A stretch of 64,000 nt of DNA from Kribbella soli. GTDB taxonomy: Bacteria; Actinomycetota; Actinomycetes; Propionibacteriales; Kribbellaceae. Position numbers and translations under genes: made by a program. Position 1 is the stretch's first letter; the number at the start of each line of letters is the position of its first letter. Under the pieces are notes generated by a model. It was not told the DNA's origin and made no database searches. It saw only the letters and a program-made list of their open reading frames with translations. The stretch lies in assembly GCF_004331345.1 (NCBI RefSeq), contig NZ_SJJZ01000003.1:620001-684000 (forward strand), in the 5' to 3' direction. This document shows positions 41,627-51,166 of the stretch, piece by piece.

Positions 41627-43414
41627 ATGCGTGAGTACACCGTTCCTGCTGTGACAGAACCGCCCACCGGGAGCCTGAGCGACGCGGTGTGGGCGAACGC
41701 GTCCTCTCATCCTGACACCGCGGTGTTCAGCCGCCGTACGGGGTCGGCATGGACCGATGTCACCGCGGCGGAGTTCGCGCAGCAGGTGACAGGCGTCGCG
41801 AAGGGCCTGATCGCGGCCGGTGTGAAGCACGGTGAGCGGGTCGCCTTGCTCAGCCCGACACGGTACGAGTGGACCCTGATCGACTACGCGATCTGGAGCA
41901 TCGGCGCGGTCACCGTGCCGATCTACGAGACCTCCTCGACCTCGCAGATCCAGTGGATCCTGACCGACTCCGAGGCGATCGTCGCCGTCGTCGAGAACGC
42001 GACCCACGGCGCGGTCGTCGAGTCCTCCCGGGCCGAGGCGCCCGCGCTGCAGGAGATCTGGCAGATCGAGGCCGGCGCCGTCGACCAGCTGACCGCACTC
42101 GGCCAGGACGTCACCGACGCCGAGTTCGACAAACGCCGCTCCGCGGTCACGCCTTCCGACCTCGCGACCCTCATCTACACCTCCGGCACGACGGGACGCC
42201 CGAAGGGCTGCAAGATCAGCCACTCGAACTTCCTCGACGAGCTCGGTCCGGCGGTGAAGATCCTCGACGACCTCTTCGACACCACCGGTGCGAGCACCTT
42301 GCTGTTCCTGCCGCTGGCGCACGTGTTCGCCCGGATCATCCAGGTCGGCTGCGTGATGAAGCGGGTCAAGGTCGGGCACAGCGCCGACGTGAAGAACCTG
42401 GTCGAGGACCTCGGCGCGTTCCGGCCGACGTTCATCCTGAGCGTGCCGCGGGTGTTCGAGAAGGTGTTCAACTCGGCCAGCCAGAAGGCGCACGCCGACG
42501 GCAAGGGCAAGATCTTCGACGCCGCCGCGGAGACCGCGATCGCGTACTCGCAGGCGCAGGACAAGGGCGGCGCGTCGTTCGGGCTGAAGGCCAAGCACCT
42601 GCTCTTCGACCGTCTCGTCTTCGGCAAGCTGCGGGCGGTGCTCGGCGGGCAGGTGCAGTACGCCGTCTCCGGTGGCGCTCCCCTCGGCGACAAGCTCGGT
42701 CACTTCTTCCGCGGGATCGGCGTACCGGTCCTGGAGGGCTACGGCCTGACCGAGACCACCGCCGCGGTGTCGGTGAACCTGCCCGACGACATCCGCATCG
42801 GCACCGTGGGCCGGCCGCTTCCTGGTGTGACGGTCGGTGTCGCGGACGACCGTGAGCTGCTGTTCAAGGGCGGCCAGGTGATGCAGGGCTACTGGAAGAG
42901 CGACGAGGCGACCGCGAACGCGATCGACGCGGACGGCTGGTTCCACACCGGCGACCTGGGCGAGTTCGACGTCGACGGGTTCATCAAGATCACCGGCCGG
43001 AAGAAGGAGATCCTGGTGACGGCAGGCGGGAAGAACGTCGCGCCGACGATGCTCGAGGACCAGATCCGGCTGCACCCGCTGGTCAGCCAGTGCATGGTCG
43101 TCGGCGACGGCAAGCCGTTCATCGCGGCGCTGATCACGATCGACGCGGAGAACATCGTTCCGTGGGCGACCGAGCGCGGGAAGCCGACCGACCCGGCGGC
43201 GCTGACCCGGGACGCCGACCTGATCGCCGAGGTGCAGAAGGCGATCGACGACGCGAACACCTCGGTCTCGCACGCCGAGGCGATCAAGAAGTTCTCGATC
43301 CTCCCGATCGACTGGACCCAGGAGACCGGCGAGCTGTCGCTGAAGCTCTCGCTGCGCCGGCACATCGTGATGGAGAAGCACGGCACCGACGTCGAGGCGC
43401 TGTACGCGAAGTAG
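41627..43414 (+). CDS. Long-chain fatty acid-CoA ligase (FadD15-like)
   Basis: This 595-residue AMP-forming enzyme activates fatty acids to acyl-CoA. It shows motif A3 LIYTSGTTGRPKGCK near residue 180, FLPLAHVFARIIQ, the A5 region YGLTETTAAVSVN, WFHTGDLGEFDVDGFIKITGRKKEILVTAGGKNVAP (A7/A8) and a C-terminal Lys in GELSLKLSLRR. GAGGAG precedes ATG 41627. The same family and strand occurs at this end of the Rv2182c-Rv2187 block in mycobacteria (fadD15). A strong hairpin follows the stop. Confidence 0.94.
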   Translation: MREYTVPAVTEPPTGSLSDAVWANASSHPDTAVFSRRTGSAWTDVTAAEFAQQVTGVAKGLIAAGVKHGERVALLSPTRYEWTLIDYAIWSIGAVTVPIYETSSTSQIQWILTDSEAIVAVVENATHGAVVESSRAEAPALQEIWQIEAGAVDQLTALGQDVTDAEFDKRRSAVTPSDLATLIYTSGTTGRPKGCKISHSNFLDELGPAVKILDDLFDTTGASTLLFLPLAHVFARIIQVGCVMKRVKVGHSADVKNLVEDLGAFRPTFILSVPRVFEKVFNSASQKAHADGKGKIFDAAAETAIAYSQAQDKGGASFGLKAKHLLFDRLVFGKLRAVLGGQVQYAVSGGAPLGDKLGHFFRGIGVPVLEGYGLTETTAAVSVNLPDDIRIGTVGRPLPGVTVGVADDRELLFKGGQVMQGYWKSDEATANAIDADGWFHTGDLGEFDVDGFIKITGRKKEILVTAGGKNVAPTMLEDQIRLHPLVSQCMVVGDGKPFIAALITIDAENIVPWATERGKPTDPAALTRDADLIAEVQKAIDDANTSVSHAEAIKKFSILPIDWTQETGELSLKLSLRRHIVMEKHGTDVEALYAK

Positions 43415-43425
43415 GTAGGTCGTAG

Positions 43426-43455
43426 CCCGGCATCACCCGAATGGCTGATGCCGGG
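43426..43455. terminator. Perfect 10-bp stem hairpin after the acyl-CoA ligase gene
   Basis: CCCGGCATCA (43426-43435) pairs exactly with TGATGCCGGG (43446-43455) across a 10-base loop. It lies 12 bp beyond the stop and is probably a terminator. The same core recurs at 51167-51207. Confidence 0.75.
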
Positions 43456-43507
43456 ACTGTCCCGTCGGGCGATGTGGGCGCCGTACGCCGTCCGCGAGGC
43501 TTTGGGT

Positions 43508-44422
43508 ATGACCAGTACTTCTCCCATCGTCGAAGTCAGCAACCTGCGCAAGGCGTACGGCGTGCGGACCGTTGTCGACGAGGTGTCGTTCAGTGTCGAC
43601 GAGGGCGAGATCTTCGGGATCCTCGGGCCGAACGGCGCCGGTAAGACCACCACCGTCGAGTGCGTCGAGGGCCTGCGCGTCCCCGACGGCGGACGGGTCC
43701 GGGTCGCCGGGCTCGACCCGGTCGCCGATCATGCCGCCGTCACGCAGGTGCTCGGCGCGCAACTGCAGGAGAGCGAACTGCAGGCCAAGCTCACGGTCCG
43801 CGAAGCCCTCGAGCTGTACGCCGCCCTGTACCCGAACCCGGCGGACTGGCGGCCGCTCGCCGAGCGACTCGGCCTGACCGGTCGCCTGAACACCCGGTTC
43901 GGCGTCCTCAGTGGTGGCCAGAAGCAACGACTGTTCATCGCGCTCGCGCTGATCGGCAACCCGCGCGTCGTCGTACTGGACGAGCTGACCACCGGTCTCG
44001 ACCCGCGCGCCCGCCGGGACACCTGGGAGATCGTCGAGGACGTTCGCGACCGCGGCGTCACCGTCCTGCTGGTCACGCACTTCATGGAGGAAGCGCAGCG
44101 CCTGTGCGACCGGATCGCCTTGATCGACAAGGGCCGGATCACCGCGCTCGACACTCCGCAGGGACTGATCAGCCGGACCGCGGGCTCGACGATCATCTCG
44201 TTCACCCCGTCGGCACCGCTCGACGACGCGGACGTGGCCGCGCTGCCGGCGCTCGCGTCCGTCGAGAACAAGGACGGCCGGATCACCCTCGGCGGATCCG
44301 ACGAGACCGTGACGGCGCTGCTGTCGCTGCTCGCCCGGCACCGCATCACCGCCCACCAGCTCCGCGTCACCGACGCCACCCTCGACGACGCCTTCCTCGA
44401 CCTCACGGGAGCCACCCAATGA
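43508..44422 (+). CDS. ABC transporter ATP-binding protein (drug/antibiotic exporter type)
   Basis: This 304-residue ATPase has Walker A GILGPNGAGKTTTVECVEG near residue 38, Q-loop GAQLQESELQAKLT, signature LSGGQKQRLFIAL near 135, Walker B VVVLDELTTGLDPRARRDT and the His switch LLVTHFMEEAQ. The C-terminal 80 residues form the extension seen in DrrA-type exporters. ATG 43508 is used; earlier in-frame codons lie in the upstream hairpin region. It overlaps the permease gene (ATGA). A two-component system follows at once, suggesting drug-responsive control. Confidence 0.93.
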   Translation: MTSTSPIVEVSNLRKAYGVRTVVDEVSFSVDEGEIFGILGPNGAGKTTTVECVEGLRVPDGGRVRVAGLDPVADHAAVTQVLGAQLQESELQAKLTVREALELYAALYPNPADWRPLAERLGLTGRLNTRFGVLSGGQKQRLFIALALIGNPRVVVLDELTTGLDPRARRDTWEIVEDVRDRGVTVLLVTHFMEEAQRLCDRIALIDKGRITALDTPQGLISRTAGSTIISFTPSAPLDDADVAALPALASVENKDGRITLGGSDETVTALLSLLARHRITAHQLRVTDATLDDAFLDLTGATQ

Positions 44423-45183
44423 GCACGATCGCGGCGGTACGCCGTACCTCGCCACGGACCGCCGTACTGCGGGCCGAGGCGCGACTGTTCCGCCGGGAGG
44501 CGGGCACCCTGTTCTGGATGCTCGGCTTCCCGCCGCTGCTGCTGGTGATCCTCGGGTCGATCCGGAGTTTCCGGAAGTTCGACGCGGGGCTCGGGATGCG
44601 GGTCATCGACGTGTACGTGCCGACCCTGGTTCTGGTCGCGCTGATCGTCACCGGTCTGCAGGCGATGCCGCCGGTGATCACCGGCTACCGCGAACGCGGC
44701 ATCCTGCGCCGGATGTCCTTGACGCCGGTCCGGCCGTCCGCGCTGCTCACCGCCCAGATGGGGCTGAACGGCGCCGCGGGCGTGCTGTCGGCGCTGGTCT
44801 GCCTGACGATCGGGCGCCTCGCGTTCGACGTCCAGCTGCCGAAGCAGGCCGTCGGCTACGCGCTGGCGTTCCTGCTCACGGTCACCGCCGCGCTGGCACT
44901 CGGCGCGCTGATCTCGGCGCTCGCTCCGACCGCACGGCTCGCGACCGGCATCGGCATGGTGGTGTTCTTCCCATGCCTGTTCTCCGCCGGTCTGTGGGCT
45001 CCGGTTCAGTCGATGCCGCACACACTGCGGGAGATCGTCGTACTCCTGCCGTTCGGTGCCGCCTCCCAGGCACTCGAGCAGGCCGCGGCCGGGCACTGGC
45101 CGGCCTGGTCCCATCTCGGCGTGCTGACCGCGTGGGCGGTGGTCCTGACGGCCGCGGCCGCACGATGGTTCCGGTGGGAGTAG
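44419..45183 (+). CDS. ABC-2 type transporter permease
   Basis: This 254-residue membrane protein has six hydrophobic stretches. The ABC-2 signatures are REAGTLFWMLGFPPLLLVILGS, VDVYVPTLVLVALIVTGL, GYRERGILRRMSLTPVRPSALLTAQ and IGMVVFFPCLFSAGLWAPVQSMP with PFGAASQALEQAAAG near the end. It should form a homodimer or half-transporter with the ATPase encoded just before; translation is coupled by the ATGA overlap. It resembles DrrB-type exporters. The substrate is unknown. Confidence 0.9.
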   Translation: MSTIAAVRRTSPRTAVLRAEARLFRREAGTLFWMLGFPPLLLVILGSIRSFRKFDAGLGMRVIDVYVPTLVLVALIVTGLQAMPPVITGYRERGILRRMSLTPVRPSALLTAQMGLNGAAGVLSALVCLTIGRLAFDVQLPKQAVGYALAFLLTVTAALALGALISALAPTARLATGIGMVVFFPCLFSAGLWAPVQSMPHTLREIVVLLPFGAASQALEQAAAGHWPAWSHLGVLTAWAVVLTAAAARWFRWE

Positions 45184-45190
45184 GACGTTC

Positions 45191-46450
45191 GTGCAGACTG
45201 GGCAGGTGACGACGGCCGACAGCGAGCTCGAACGGCGCCAGGCGGCCTTCCAGCGCTGGGCGCCGTACTTCCTGCTCGGCCTCGGCACTTTCCTGGCGTC
45301 GATCACCTCAGGGACGCTGATGCCGTTCACCGGCGAGCGGCTCGTGGCACTGGTGCTGGTGCCGACCGCGCTGGTGATGCTGGTGTGGTGGGACTGGAGC
45401 GGCCGCCTGCACCGCGGTCCGAACGCCGTGTCGGTGACGTACTACGTGGTGCGCTGGGCGATCGCGTTCGTGCTGACGGTCCTGAACGGGTTCTTCGCGT
45501 TCTTCGTGGTGGCCGGCTACTACGACGCCGACGAACTGATTCCCGGCCGGAAACGGCAACGGCTCGCGCTGTTCGCCTGCTCGATCCCGATCGCCGGTGC
45601 GCAGACCGGCGGCATGCCGTTCCGCGACCGGGCCGGCTGGCTGGTGTTCGGCGGCCTCCTGATCGCGAACAACGTGCTGCTGACCGTGGTGAAGCACTTC
45701 GCGGAGCAGCAGGAGGCGCGGTCGCAGGCCCGGGCCGCCACCATCACCGAGCTCGAGCAGGCGCACGAGGAGAACGCCGCGCTGCAGGCCCAACTCCTTG
45801 TGCAGGCAAGGGAAGCGGGCATCGCGGACGAGCGGCGCCGGCTGGCCGCGGAGATCCACGACACCATCGCGCAGGGGCTGACCGGCATCATCGCGCAGCT
45901 CCAGGTCGCCGCCAACGCTGCCAACGCGTCCGACCCGGCAACCGTCAAGGAGCACGTCGGCCGCGCGACCGATCTGGCCCGGCACAGCCTCGGCGAGGCG
46001 CGCCGCTCGGTGCAGAACCTGGCTCCGGCGGGCCTGTCGTACGACGGTCTCCCGGAGGCGCTCCGCAAGACCGTCAACCAGTGGTCCGAGCGGACCGGCG
46101 TACCCGCCGAGTTCACCCTGACCGGGACGGCGCAGCACCTGCACGGCGAGTTCTCGGCGACCGTCCTGCGGATCACGCAGGAGGCGCTGGCGAACGTGTC
46201 GAAGCACGCCGCCGCGACCCGCGTCGGCGTGACCCTCAGCTTCATGGACGACGAGGTGACGGTGGATATTCGCGACGACGGCAAGGGCTTCGATCCGCTG
46301 GCTCTGTCTGCCCGCACCGGCACCGGCGGCTTCGGCCTCGACGGCATGCGGGCCCGCGCCGAACGCATCGCCGGTTCCCTGACAGTCGAGTCCGAGCCTG
46401 GCCTCGGTACGGCGGTGTCGGCTCGCATACCGTTGGTGCTCCATGGCTGA
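45191..46450 (+). CDS. Sensor histidine kinase (HisKA_3/NarL-type partner)
   Basis: This 419-residue protein starts at GTG 45191, 7 bp after the permease stop. About five hydrophobic helices (residues 20-165) form the sensory membrane part, followed by a coiled-coil (ITELEQAHEENAALQAQLLVQ). The phospho-acceptor His (about 223) lies in RRLAAEIHDTIAQGLTGIIAQLQ, the HisKA_3 type. The HATPase domain has QEALANVSKHAAATRV, DIRDDGKGF and GGFGLDGMRARAE. It pairs with the response regulator whose gene overlaps by 8 bp. Confidence 0.92.
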   Translation: MQTGQVTTADSELERRQAAFQRWAPYFLLGLGTFLASITSGTLMPFTGERLVALVLVPTALVMLVWWDWSGRLHRGPNAVSVTYYVVRWAIAFVLTVLNGFFAFFVVAGYYDADELIPGRKRQRLALFACSIPIAGAQTGGMPFRDRAGWLVFGGLLIANNVLLTVVKHFAEQQEARSQARAATITELEQAHEENAALQAQLLVQAREAGIADERRRLAAEIHDTIAQGLTGIIAQLQVAANAANASDPATVKEHVGRATDLARHSLGEARRSVQNLAPAGLSYDGLPEALRKTVNQWSERTGVPAEFTLTGTAQHLHGEFSATVLRITQEALANVSKHAAATRVGVTLSFMDDEVTVDIRDDGKGFDPLALSARTGTGGFGLDGMRARAERIAGSLTVESEPGLGTAVSARIPLVLHG

Positions 46451-47075
46451 GATCTCATTGCTCCTCGTCGACGATCACCCGGTGGTCCGCAACGGGCTGC
46501 GTGGCATGTTCGAGTCCACGCCCGGGTTCACCGTGCTCGCGGAGGCGTCGAACGGCGTCGAGGCGGTCGAGCTGGCCGCGGACCTGAGCCCGGACGTGAT
46601 CCTGATGGACCTCCGGATGCCAGGTGGCGGCGGGCTCGACGCGATCACCGAGCTGGCTCGCCGCGGCATCGGTTCGAAGGTGCTGGTCCTGACGACCTGG
46701 GACACCGACACCGACACGCTGCCGGCGATCGAGGCGGGCGCCACCGGCTACCTGCTCAAGGACGCGCCGCAGGACGAGTTGTTCAACGCCGTCCGCCAGG
46801 CTGCGGCCGGCCGCACGGTGCTCTCCCCCGCGGTCGCCTCGCGGCTGGTGTCGGCGGTCCGCTCACCGGCGCCGAGTCCGTTGGCCGCGCGCGAACGGCA
46901 GGTCCTGGAGCTGGTCGCGAAGGGTACGTCGAACCGCGACATCGCCCGCGAGCTGTTCATCAGCGAGGCCACGGTGAAGACGCATCTCAGCCACGTCTTC
47001 ACCAAACTCGGCGTCACCGACCGTGCCGCAGCCGTTGCCAAAGGCTACGAGCAGGGAATTCTCGGTCGCGACTGA
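46443..47075 (+). CDS. NarL/LuxR-type response regulator
   Basis: This 210-residue protein has a receiver domain with acidic pair Asp10-Asp11, phospho-acceptor Asp56 in DVILMDLRMPG, VLVLTTWDTD and the conserved Lys in YLLKDAPQDELF, then a LuxR HTH (about residues 140-200): LAARERQVLELVAKGTSNRDIARELFISEATVKTHLSHVFTKLGV. It is coupled to the kinase gene by an 8-bp overlap. The likely targets are the ABC exporter genes upstream in the same cluster, an inference from order. Confidence 0.94.
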   Translation: MAEISLLLVDDHPVVRNGLRGMFESTPGFTVLAEASNGVEAVELAADLSPDVILMDLRMPGGGGLDAITELARRGIGSKVLVLTTWDTDTDTLPAIEAGATGYLLKDAPQDELFNAVRQAAAGRTVLSPAVASRLVSAVRSPAPSPLAARERQVLELVAKGTSNRDIARELFISEATVKTHLSHVFTKLGVTDRAAAVAKGYEQGILGRD

Positions 47076-47278
47076 CGAACTCCGAGGTCTGGCCGGGCGC
47101 GGGTTCTCGGCATAATCTCGGCTCAGGCAGGCGCCGCGGGGGTGCCGGCCGCGACGCCGGTATCCGGGGGGATTCGGTCACAGGACTGAGGGATTCACTG
47201 CGTTTCGACCTGGGGGTCTCCTGACGTTCCGTGCTGCCTCCTTCCGCGACGGCGTTCCGTCTCTCTGGAGGCCCGCGC

Positions 47279-50200
47279 ATGAGGTCACCGCATCACCGAC
47301 GAGGTCATCGTCGTACCACCACTCGAAGGGTCACGGCCGGTGTGTCCGCCGGTCTGCTGGTCGCTGCGCTGCTGCCCGCGATGACCGCGTCAGCCGCAGA
47401 TCCGTCCCCCACCGCGCCGAACGGCCGGCCCTGGACCGCTACGCCCCTGACCGTCGCCAGTACGGTCAACGGCGCCAAGTCACCCAGCGGGCAGCTCGCG
47501 CAGAGCGACCCTGCGCTGGTGAACAGCACGTCCCCCAAGCAGGTCCGCGTGGTCGTCAAGCTCGACTACGACTCGCTGGCGGCGTACCGCGGCGGGATCA
47601 AAGGCCTGCCCGGCACCAGCCCGTCCGTCACCGGCAAGCGCCTCGACGTGAAGGGCGCGAACGCCACGAAGTACCTGAAGCACGTGGCCACGCTGGAGAA
47701 CAACTTCCTCACCGCGATGCAGTCGAAGGTCCCGAGCGCGAGGGCCGGCCAGCGGCTTCGCACCGTGTACGGCGGAATCGCGCTCAGCGTGCCGGCGAAC
47801 CAGGCCCGCGACCTGCTGAAGCTGCCCGGTGTGGCCGCGGTCCAGCAGGACAACCCGCAGCAGTTGCTCACCGATTCCAGCGGCGCCTTCATCGGTGCTC
47901 CGACGATCTACAACCAGCTCGGTGGCTCGGCCAACTCCGGTAAGGGCGTCATCGTCGGCGTCCTCGACACCGGCGCGTGGCCGGAGCACCCGTCCTTCGC
48001 CGACCCGGGCGGTCTGCCCGCACCACCGCCGACCGCCGATGCGACACCGCGCGTGTGCGACTTCGGCGACAACCCGCTGACACCTGCGGTCGACGTGTTC
48101 AACTGCACCAACAAGCTGATCGGCGGCCGGCCGTTCCTCGACACCTACAACGCGGTGATCGGCGGCGACACCTACCCGGACAGCGCGCGTGACTCCAACG
48201 GTCACGGCACGCACACCGCCTCGACATCGGCCGGTGCCGCGGTCGCGCACGCGAACCCGCTGGGCATCGACCGCGGCGCGATCGCCGGGATGGCACCGGC
48301 GGCGGCCGTGTCGGTCTACAAGGTCTGCGGCGCCGAGGGCTGCTTCCCGAGCGACTCGGCCGCGGCCGTCGCACGGGCCATCCTCGACGGCGTCCGGGTG
48401 ATCAACTTCTCGATCTCCGGCGGCAGCGACCCGTACAGCGACCCGGTCGAACTCGCCTTCCTGGACGCGTACGCCGCGGGCGTGTTCGTCTCCGCCTCGG
48501 CCGGCAACTCCGGCCCGGGTGCGAACACCACCGACCACCGCAGCCCGTGGGTCACCACGGTTGCGGCGTCCACCCAGAGCCGCACCTTCCGCTCGACGGT
48601 CACGCTGGCCGCTGGTAGTGCGACCGCCACGGTCTCCGGCGCGTCGATCACCGCGGGCATCGGCTCGCCGCTGCCCGTCGTACTCGCAGGGACCACCCCC
48701 GGGTACACCGACGCGACCTGCAACACACCGGCATCAGCAGGAGTGTTCACCGGCAAGATCGTCGCCTGTCAATTCACCCCCGGCCGGGTGATGAAGGGCT
48801 TCAACATCAAGCAGGGCGGCGCGGCCGGCATGCTGATGTACAACTCAACGGCTCCGTCCGACGTCTTCACCGACAACCACTGGCTGCCGGCCGTACAGCT
48901 CGAGAAGCCCGACGCCGACGCGCTGCTGGCCTTCCTCACAGCGCACCCAGGGACCACCACCGCAACGTTCACACAAGGCACCAAGACCACCTGGCAGGGC
49001 GACGTGATGACGTCGTTCTCGTCACGCGGCCCCGGTGGCGACTTCCTCAAACCCGATGTCACCGCACCCGGCCTGCACATCCTGGCCGGACAGACGCCGA
49101 CACCCGAGTCCCCGGCCGAAGGCCCGCCCGGGAACCTGTACCAGGTGATCGCCGGTACATCGATGTCGTCGCCGCACGTGGCCGGCTCCGCCGCGCTGGT
49201 CCTCGCCCTGCACCCGTCCTGGACGCCCGGCCAGATCAAGTCGGCGCTCGAGACGACCGCGAAGACGACCGTCAAGAAGCCGGATCGCACCACCCAGGCC
49301 GACCCGTTCGACTACGGCGGCGGGCGGATCGACCTCACCAAGGCCGGCGACCCCGGTCTGACCATGGACGAGACCGCGGCGAACTACGCGTCCGCGGCCA
49401 CCGACGCGCTGAACCGGATCGATCTGAACCTGCCGTCGGTGAACGCACCGACCATGCCGGGCCTGATCACCGCCAAGCGGACGGTCACCAACGTCACCAA
49501 CCAGACACTCACCTTCAAGGCCACCGGTACGACGGTCAACGGCGCGAACATCACCGTGCTCCCGCCCGCGTTCCAGGTGAAGCCGGGTAAGTCGCAGAAG
49601 CTGACGATCGCGATCACGGCACCCGACGTACCCGACGGCCAGTACTTCGGCCAGGTCAACCTCACGCAGGTCGGCGGCAGCCGGGCCCTGCACCTGCCGG
49701 TGGCGTTCTTCCGCCAGGAGGGCATCGTCCCGATCGACCAGACCTGTACGCCGTCCACCATCGCGCGGAACACCGGTCAGTCGACCTGCACGGTGACCGT
49801 GCAGAACAACAGCCTGCGGACCACGAACGTGACGGCGGTCAGCACGCTGAGCTCGCAACTGCGGCTGAACAGCGTCACCGGCGCGACCCAGGTCGGCCCG
49901 CAGATCGCAACCAAGACGGCCACGCTCGCCGGGCGCCAGCCCGACAGCCCGGTCATCTCGCCGGGATCGCTGGCCGGGTACCTCCCGCTCGACGCGTTCG
50001 GCATCGCCCCGATCCCGGTCGGGGACGAACAGGCACTGAACTTCAACGTTCCGGCGTTCCAGTACGCCGGGCAGACGTACACCCGGGTCGGGGTGACGTC
50101 CAACGGCTACACGGTCGTCGGCGGCACCAGCTCGAGTGACGACGTCCAGTTCCTGCCGCAGAACCTGCCGGACCCGGCGCGTCCGAACAACGTGCTCGCG

Positions 50201-50650
50201 TCGTACTGGACCGATCTCGACGGCACCGGAACGCCAGGCATCTTCGCCGGCACGCTCACCGACGGGGTGTCCGATTGGCTCGTCCTCGAGTGGCGGGTGA
50301 ACCTGTTCGGCACGAACAGCATGAAGGTGTTCCAGCAGTGGATCGGCCTCAACGGTGCCGAGGACATCACCTACGCCTACGACCCGGGCAACCTGCCCGG
50401 CAGTCCGCCGGCGGGGTACGGCCTGACGGTGGGTGCGGAGAACTTCGAGGGTACGGCCGGGAGCCAGATCGTCGGTCCGCCGGTGACTGACTACCGGATC
50501 ACGAGTACGCCGGGAGCGCCGGGTGGCTCGATGACGTACTCGATGAACATCAAGGGTGTGCAGAAGGGCACCGGGTCGGTGACGACCGGGACCTCGACGC
50601 CACTCGTCAAGGGCGTGACGATCGAGGTCGACAAGATCATCGTCAACTAG
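47279..50650 (+). CDS. Secreted subtilisin-like serine protease (S8 family)
   Basis: This 1123-residue exported protease has a twin-Arg-rich signal ending near ASA (residue 40), an I9-type propeptide (RVVVKLDYDSLAAYRGG region up to DNPQQ), and an S8 catalytic domain with Asp (about 230) in GVLDTGAWPEHPSF, His (about 308) in NGHGTHTAST and Ser (about 627) in AGTSMSSPHVAGSAAL. A PA domain is inserted between His and Ser. The C-terminus (about 700-1120) is Fn3/Ig-like with thrombospondin-type repeats, ending near the stop. TGGAGG 8 nt upstream supports ATG 47279 over GTG 47231. Confidence 0.93.
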   Translation: MRSPHHRRGHRRTTTRRVTAGVSAGLLVAALLPAMTASAADPSPTAPNGRPWTATPLTVASTVNGAKSPSGQLAQSDPALVNSTSPKQVRVVVKLDYDSLAAYRGGIKGLPGTSPSVTGKRLDVKGANATKYLKHVATLENNFLTAMQSKVPSARAGQRLRTVYGGIALSVPANQARDLLKLPGVAAVQQDNPQQLLTDSSGAFIGAPTIYNQLGGSANSGKGVIVGVLDTGAWPEHPSFADPGGLPAPPPTADATPRVCDFGDNPLTPAVDVFNCTNKLIGGRPFLDTYNAVIGGDTYPDSARDSNGHGTHTASTSAGAAVAHANPLGIDRGAIAGMAPAAAVSVYKVCGAEGCFPSDSAAAVARAILDGVRVINFSISGGSDPYSDPVELAFLDAYAAGVFVSASAGNSGPGANTTDHRSPWVTTVAASTQSRTFRSTVTLAAGSATATVSGASITAGIGSPLPVVLAGTTPGYTDATCNTPASAGVFTGKIVACQFTPGRVMKGFNIKQGGAAGMLMYNSTAPSDVFTDNHWLPAVQLEKPDADALLAFLTAHPGTTTATFTQGTKTTWQGDVMTSFSSRGPGGDFLKPDVTAPGLHILAGQTPTPESPAEGPPGNLYQVIAGTSMSSPHVAGSAALVLALHPSWTPGQIKSALETTAKTTVKKPDRTTQADPFDYGGGRIDLTKAGDPGLTMDETAANYASAATDALNRIDLNLPSVNAPTMPGLITAKRTVTNVTNQTLTFKATGTTVNGANITVLPPAFQVKPGKSQKLTIAITAPDVPDGQYFGQVNLTQVGGSRALHLPVAFFRQEGIVPIDQTCTPSTIARNTGQSTCTVTVQNNSLRTTNVTAVSTLSSQLRLNSVTGATQVGPQIATKTATLAGRQPDSPVISPGSLAGYLPLDAFGIAPIPVGDEQALNFNVPAFQYAGQTYTRVGVTSNGYTVVGGTSSSDDVQFLPQNLPDPARPNNVLASYWTDLDGTGTPGIFAGTLTDGVSDWLVLEWRVNLFGTNSMKVFQQWIGLNGAEDITYAYDPGNLPGSPPAGYGLTVGAENFEGTAGSQIVGPPVTDYRITSTPGAPGGSMTYSMNIKGVQKGTGSVTTGTSTPLVKGVTIEVDKIIVN

Positions 50651-50733
50651 CGCGTCGGCTGGCCGGGCCGGGTCCCGCGGGGTCCGGCCGGCCAGCTCCG
50701 CGTCACCGGTTAGCGGCGGGGTACGGGAGAGGG

Positions 50734-51156
50734 ATGAAGCCCTCCCCAAAACCTCAAGTGGCCAGCTCCGTCCGCCGGCCGGCGGACGTGAGCGGGCCGT
50801 TCGTGTGCAGCTGGAGCGCGGTCGGTGCGTGCGCCGTGGTCCGGGTCGCCGGAGCGATCGACGTCGGCACCCTGCCCACCTTCGCCAATGAGCTCCAGCA
50901 TGTGATCACCACCAAACTTCCGCGCCTGGTCGTCGACCTTCGCCGGGTCACCCGGATGGAGGCGGCGGGGCTCGACGTTCTCGCCGACGCGCACGACCTC
51001 GCCGTCGAGCACGGCGGCTGGCTCCGTGCGTCCGGCGCCGGCCAGTGGCTGGGCGATCTGCTCCGGGCCACCCGGACCGTCCGGCCGCTCGACCACTACC
51101 CGAACCTCGCCGACGCGCTGCCGTCGTACCGGCCGGGCATCGCCTCGGGGCCCTGA
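50734..51156 (+). CDS. STAS-domain protein, anti-sigma antagonist-like, lacking the phospho-serine
   Basis: This 140-residue protein has the STAS fold: CAVVRVAGAIDVGTLPTFANEL, LPRLVVDLRRVTRMEAAGLDVLADAH and a C-terminal helix. SpoIIAA-type antagonists carry DSSG where this protein has EAAG (residues 76-79), so both Ser residues are Ala and the usual kinase switch is absent. The protein could be constitutively active, or regulated otherwise. The first 25 residues look disordered. No anti-sigma kinase gene is adjacent. A strong palindromic hairpin follows at 51167-51207. Confidence 0.85.
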   Translation: MKPSPKPQVASSVRRPADVSGPFVCSWSAVGACAVVRVAGAIDVGTLPTFANELQHVITTKLPRLVVDLRRVTRMEAAGLDVLADAHDLAVEHGGWLRASGAGQWLGDLLRATRTVRPLDHYPNLADALPSYRPGIASGP

Positions 51157-51166
51157 CCCGGTCGCA

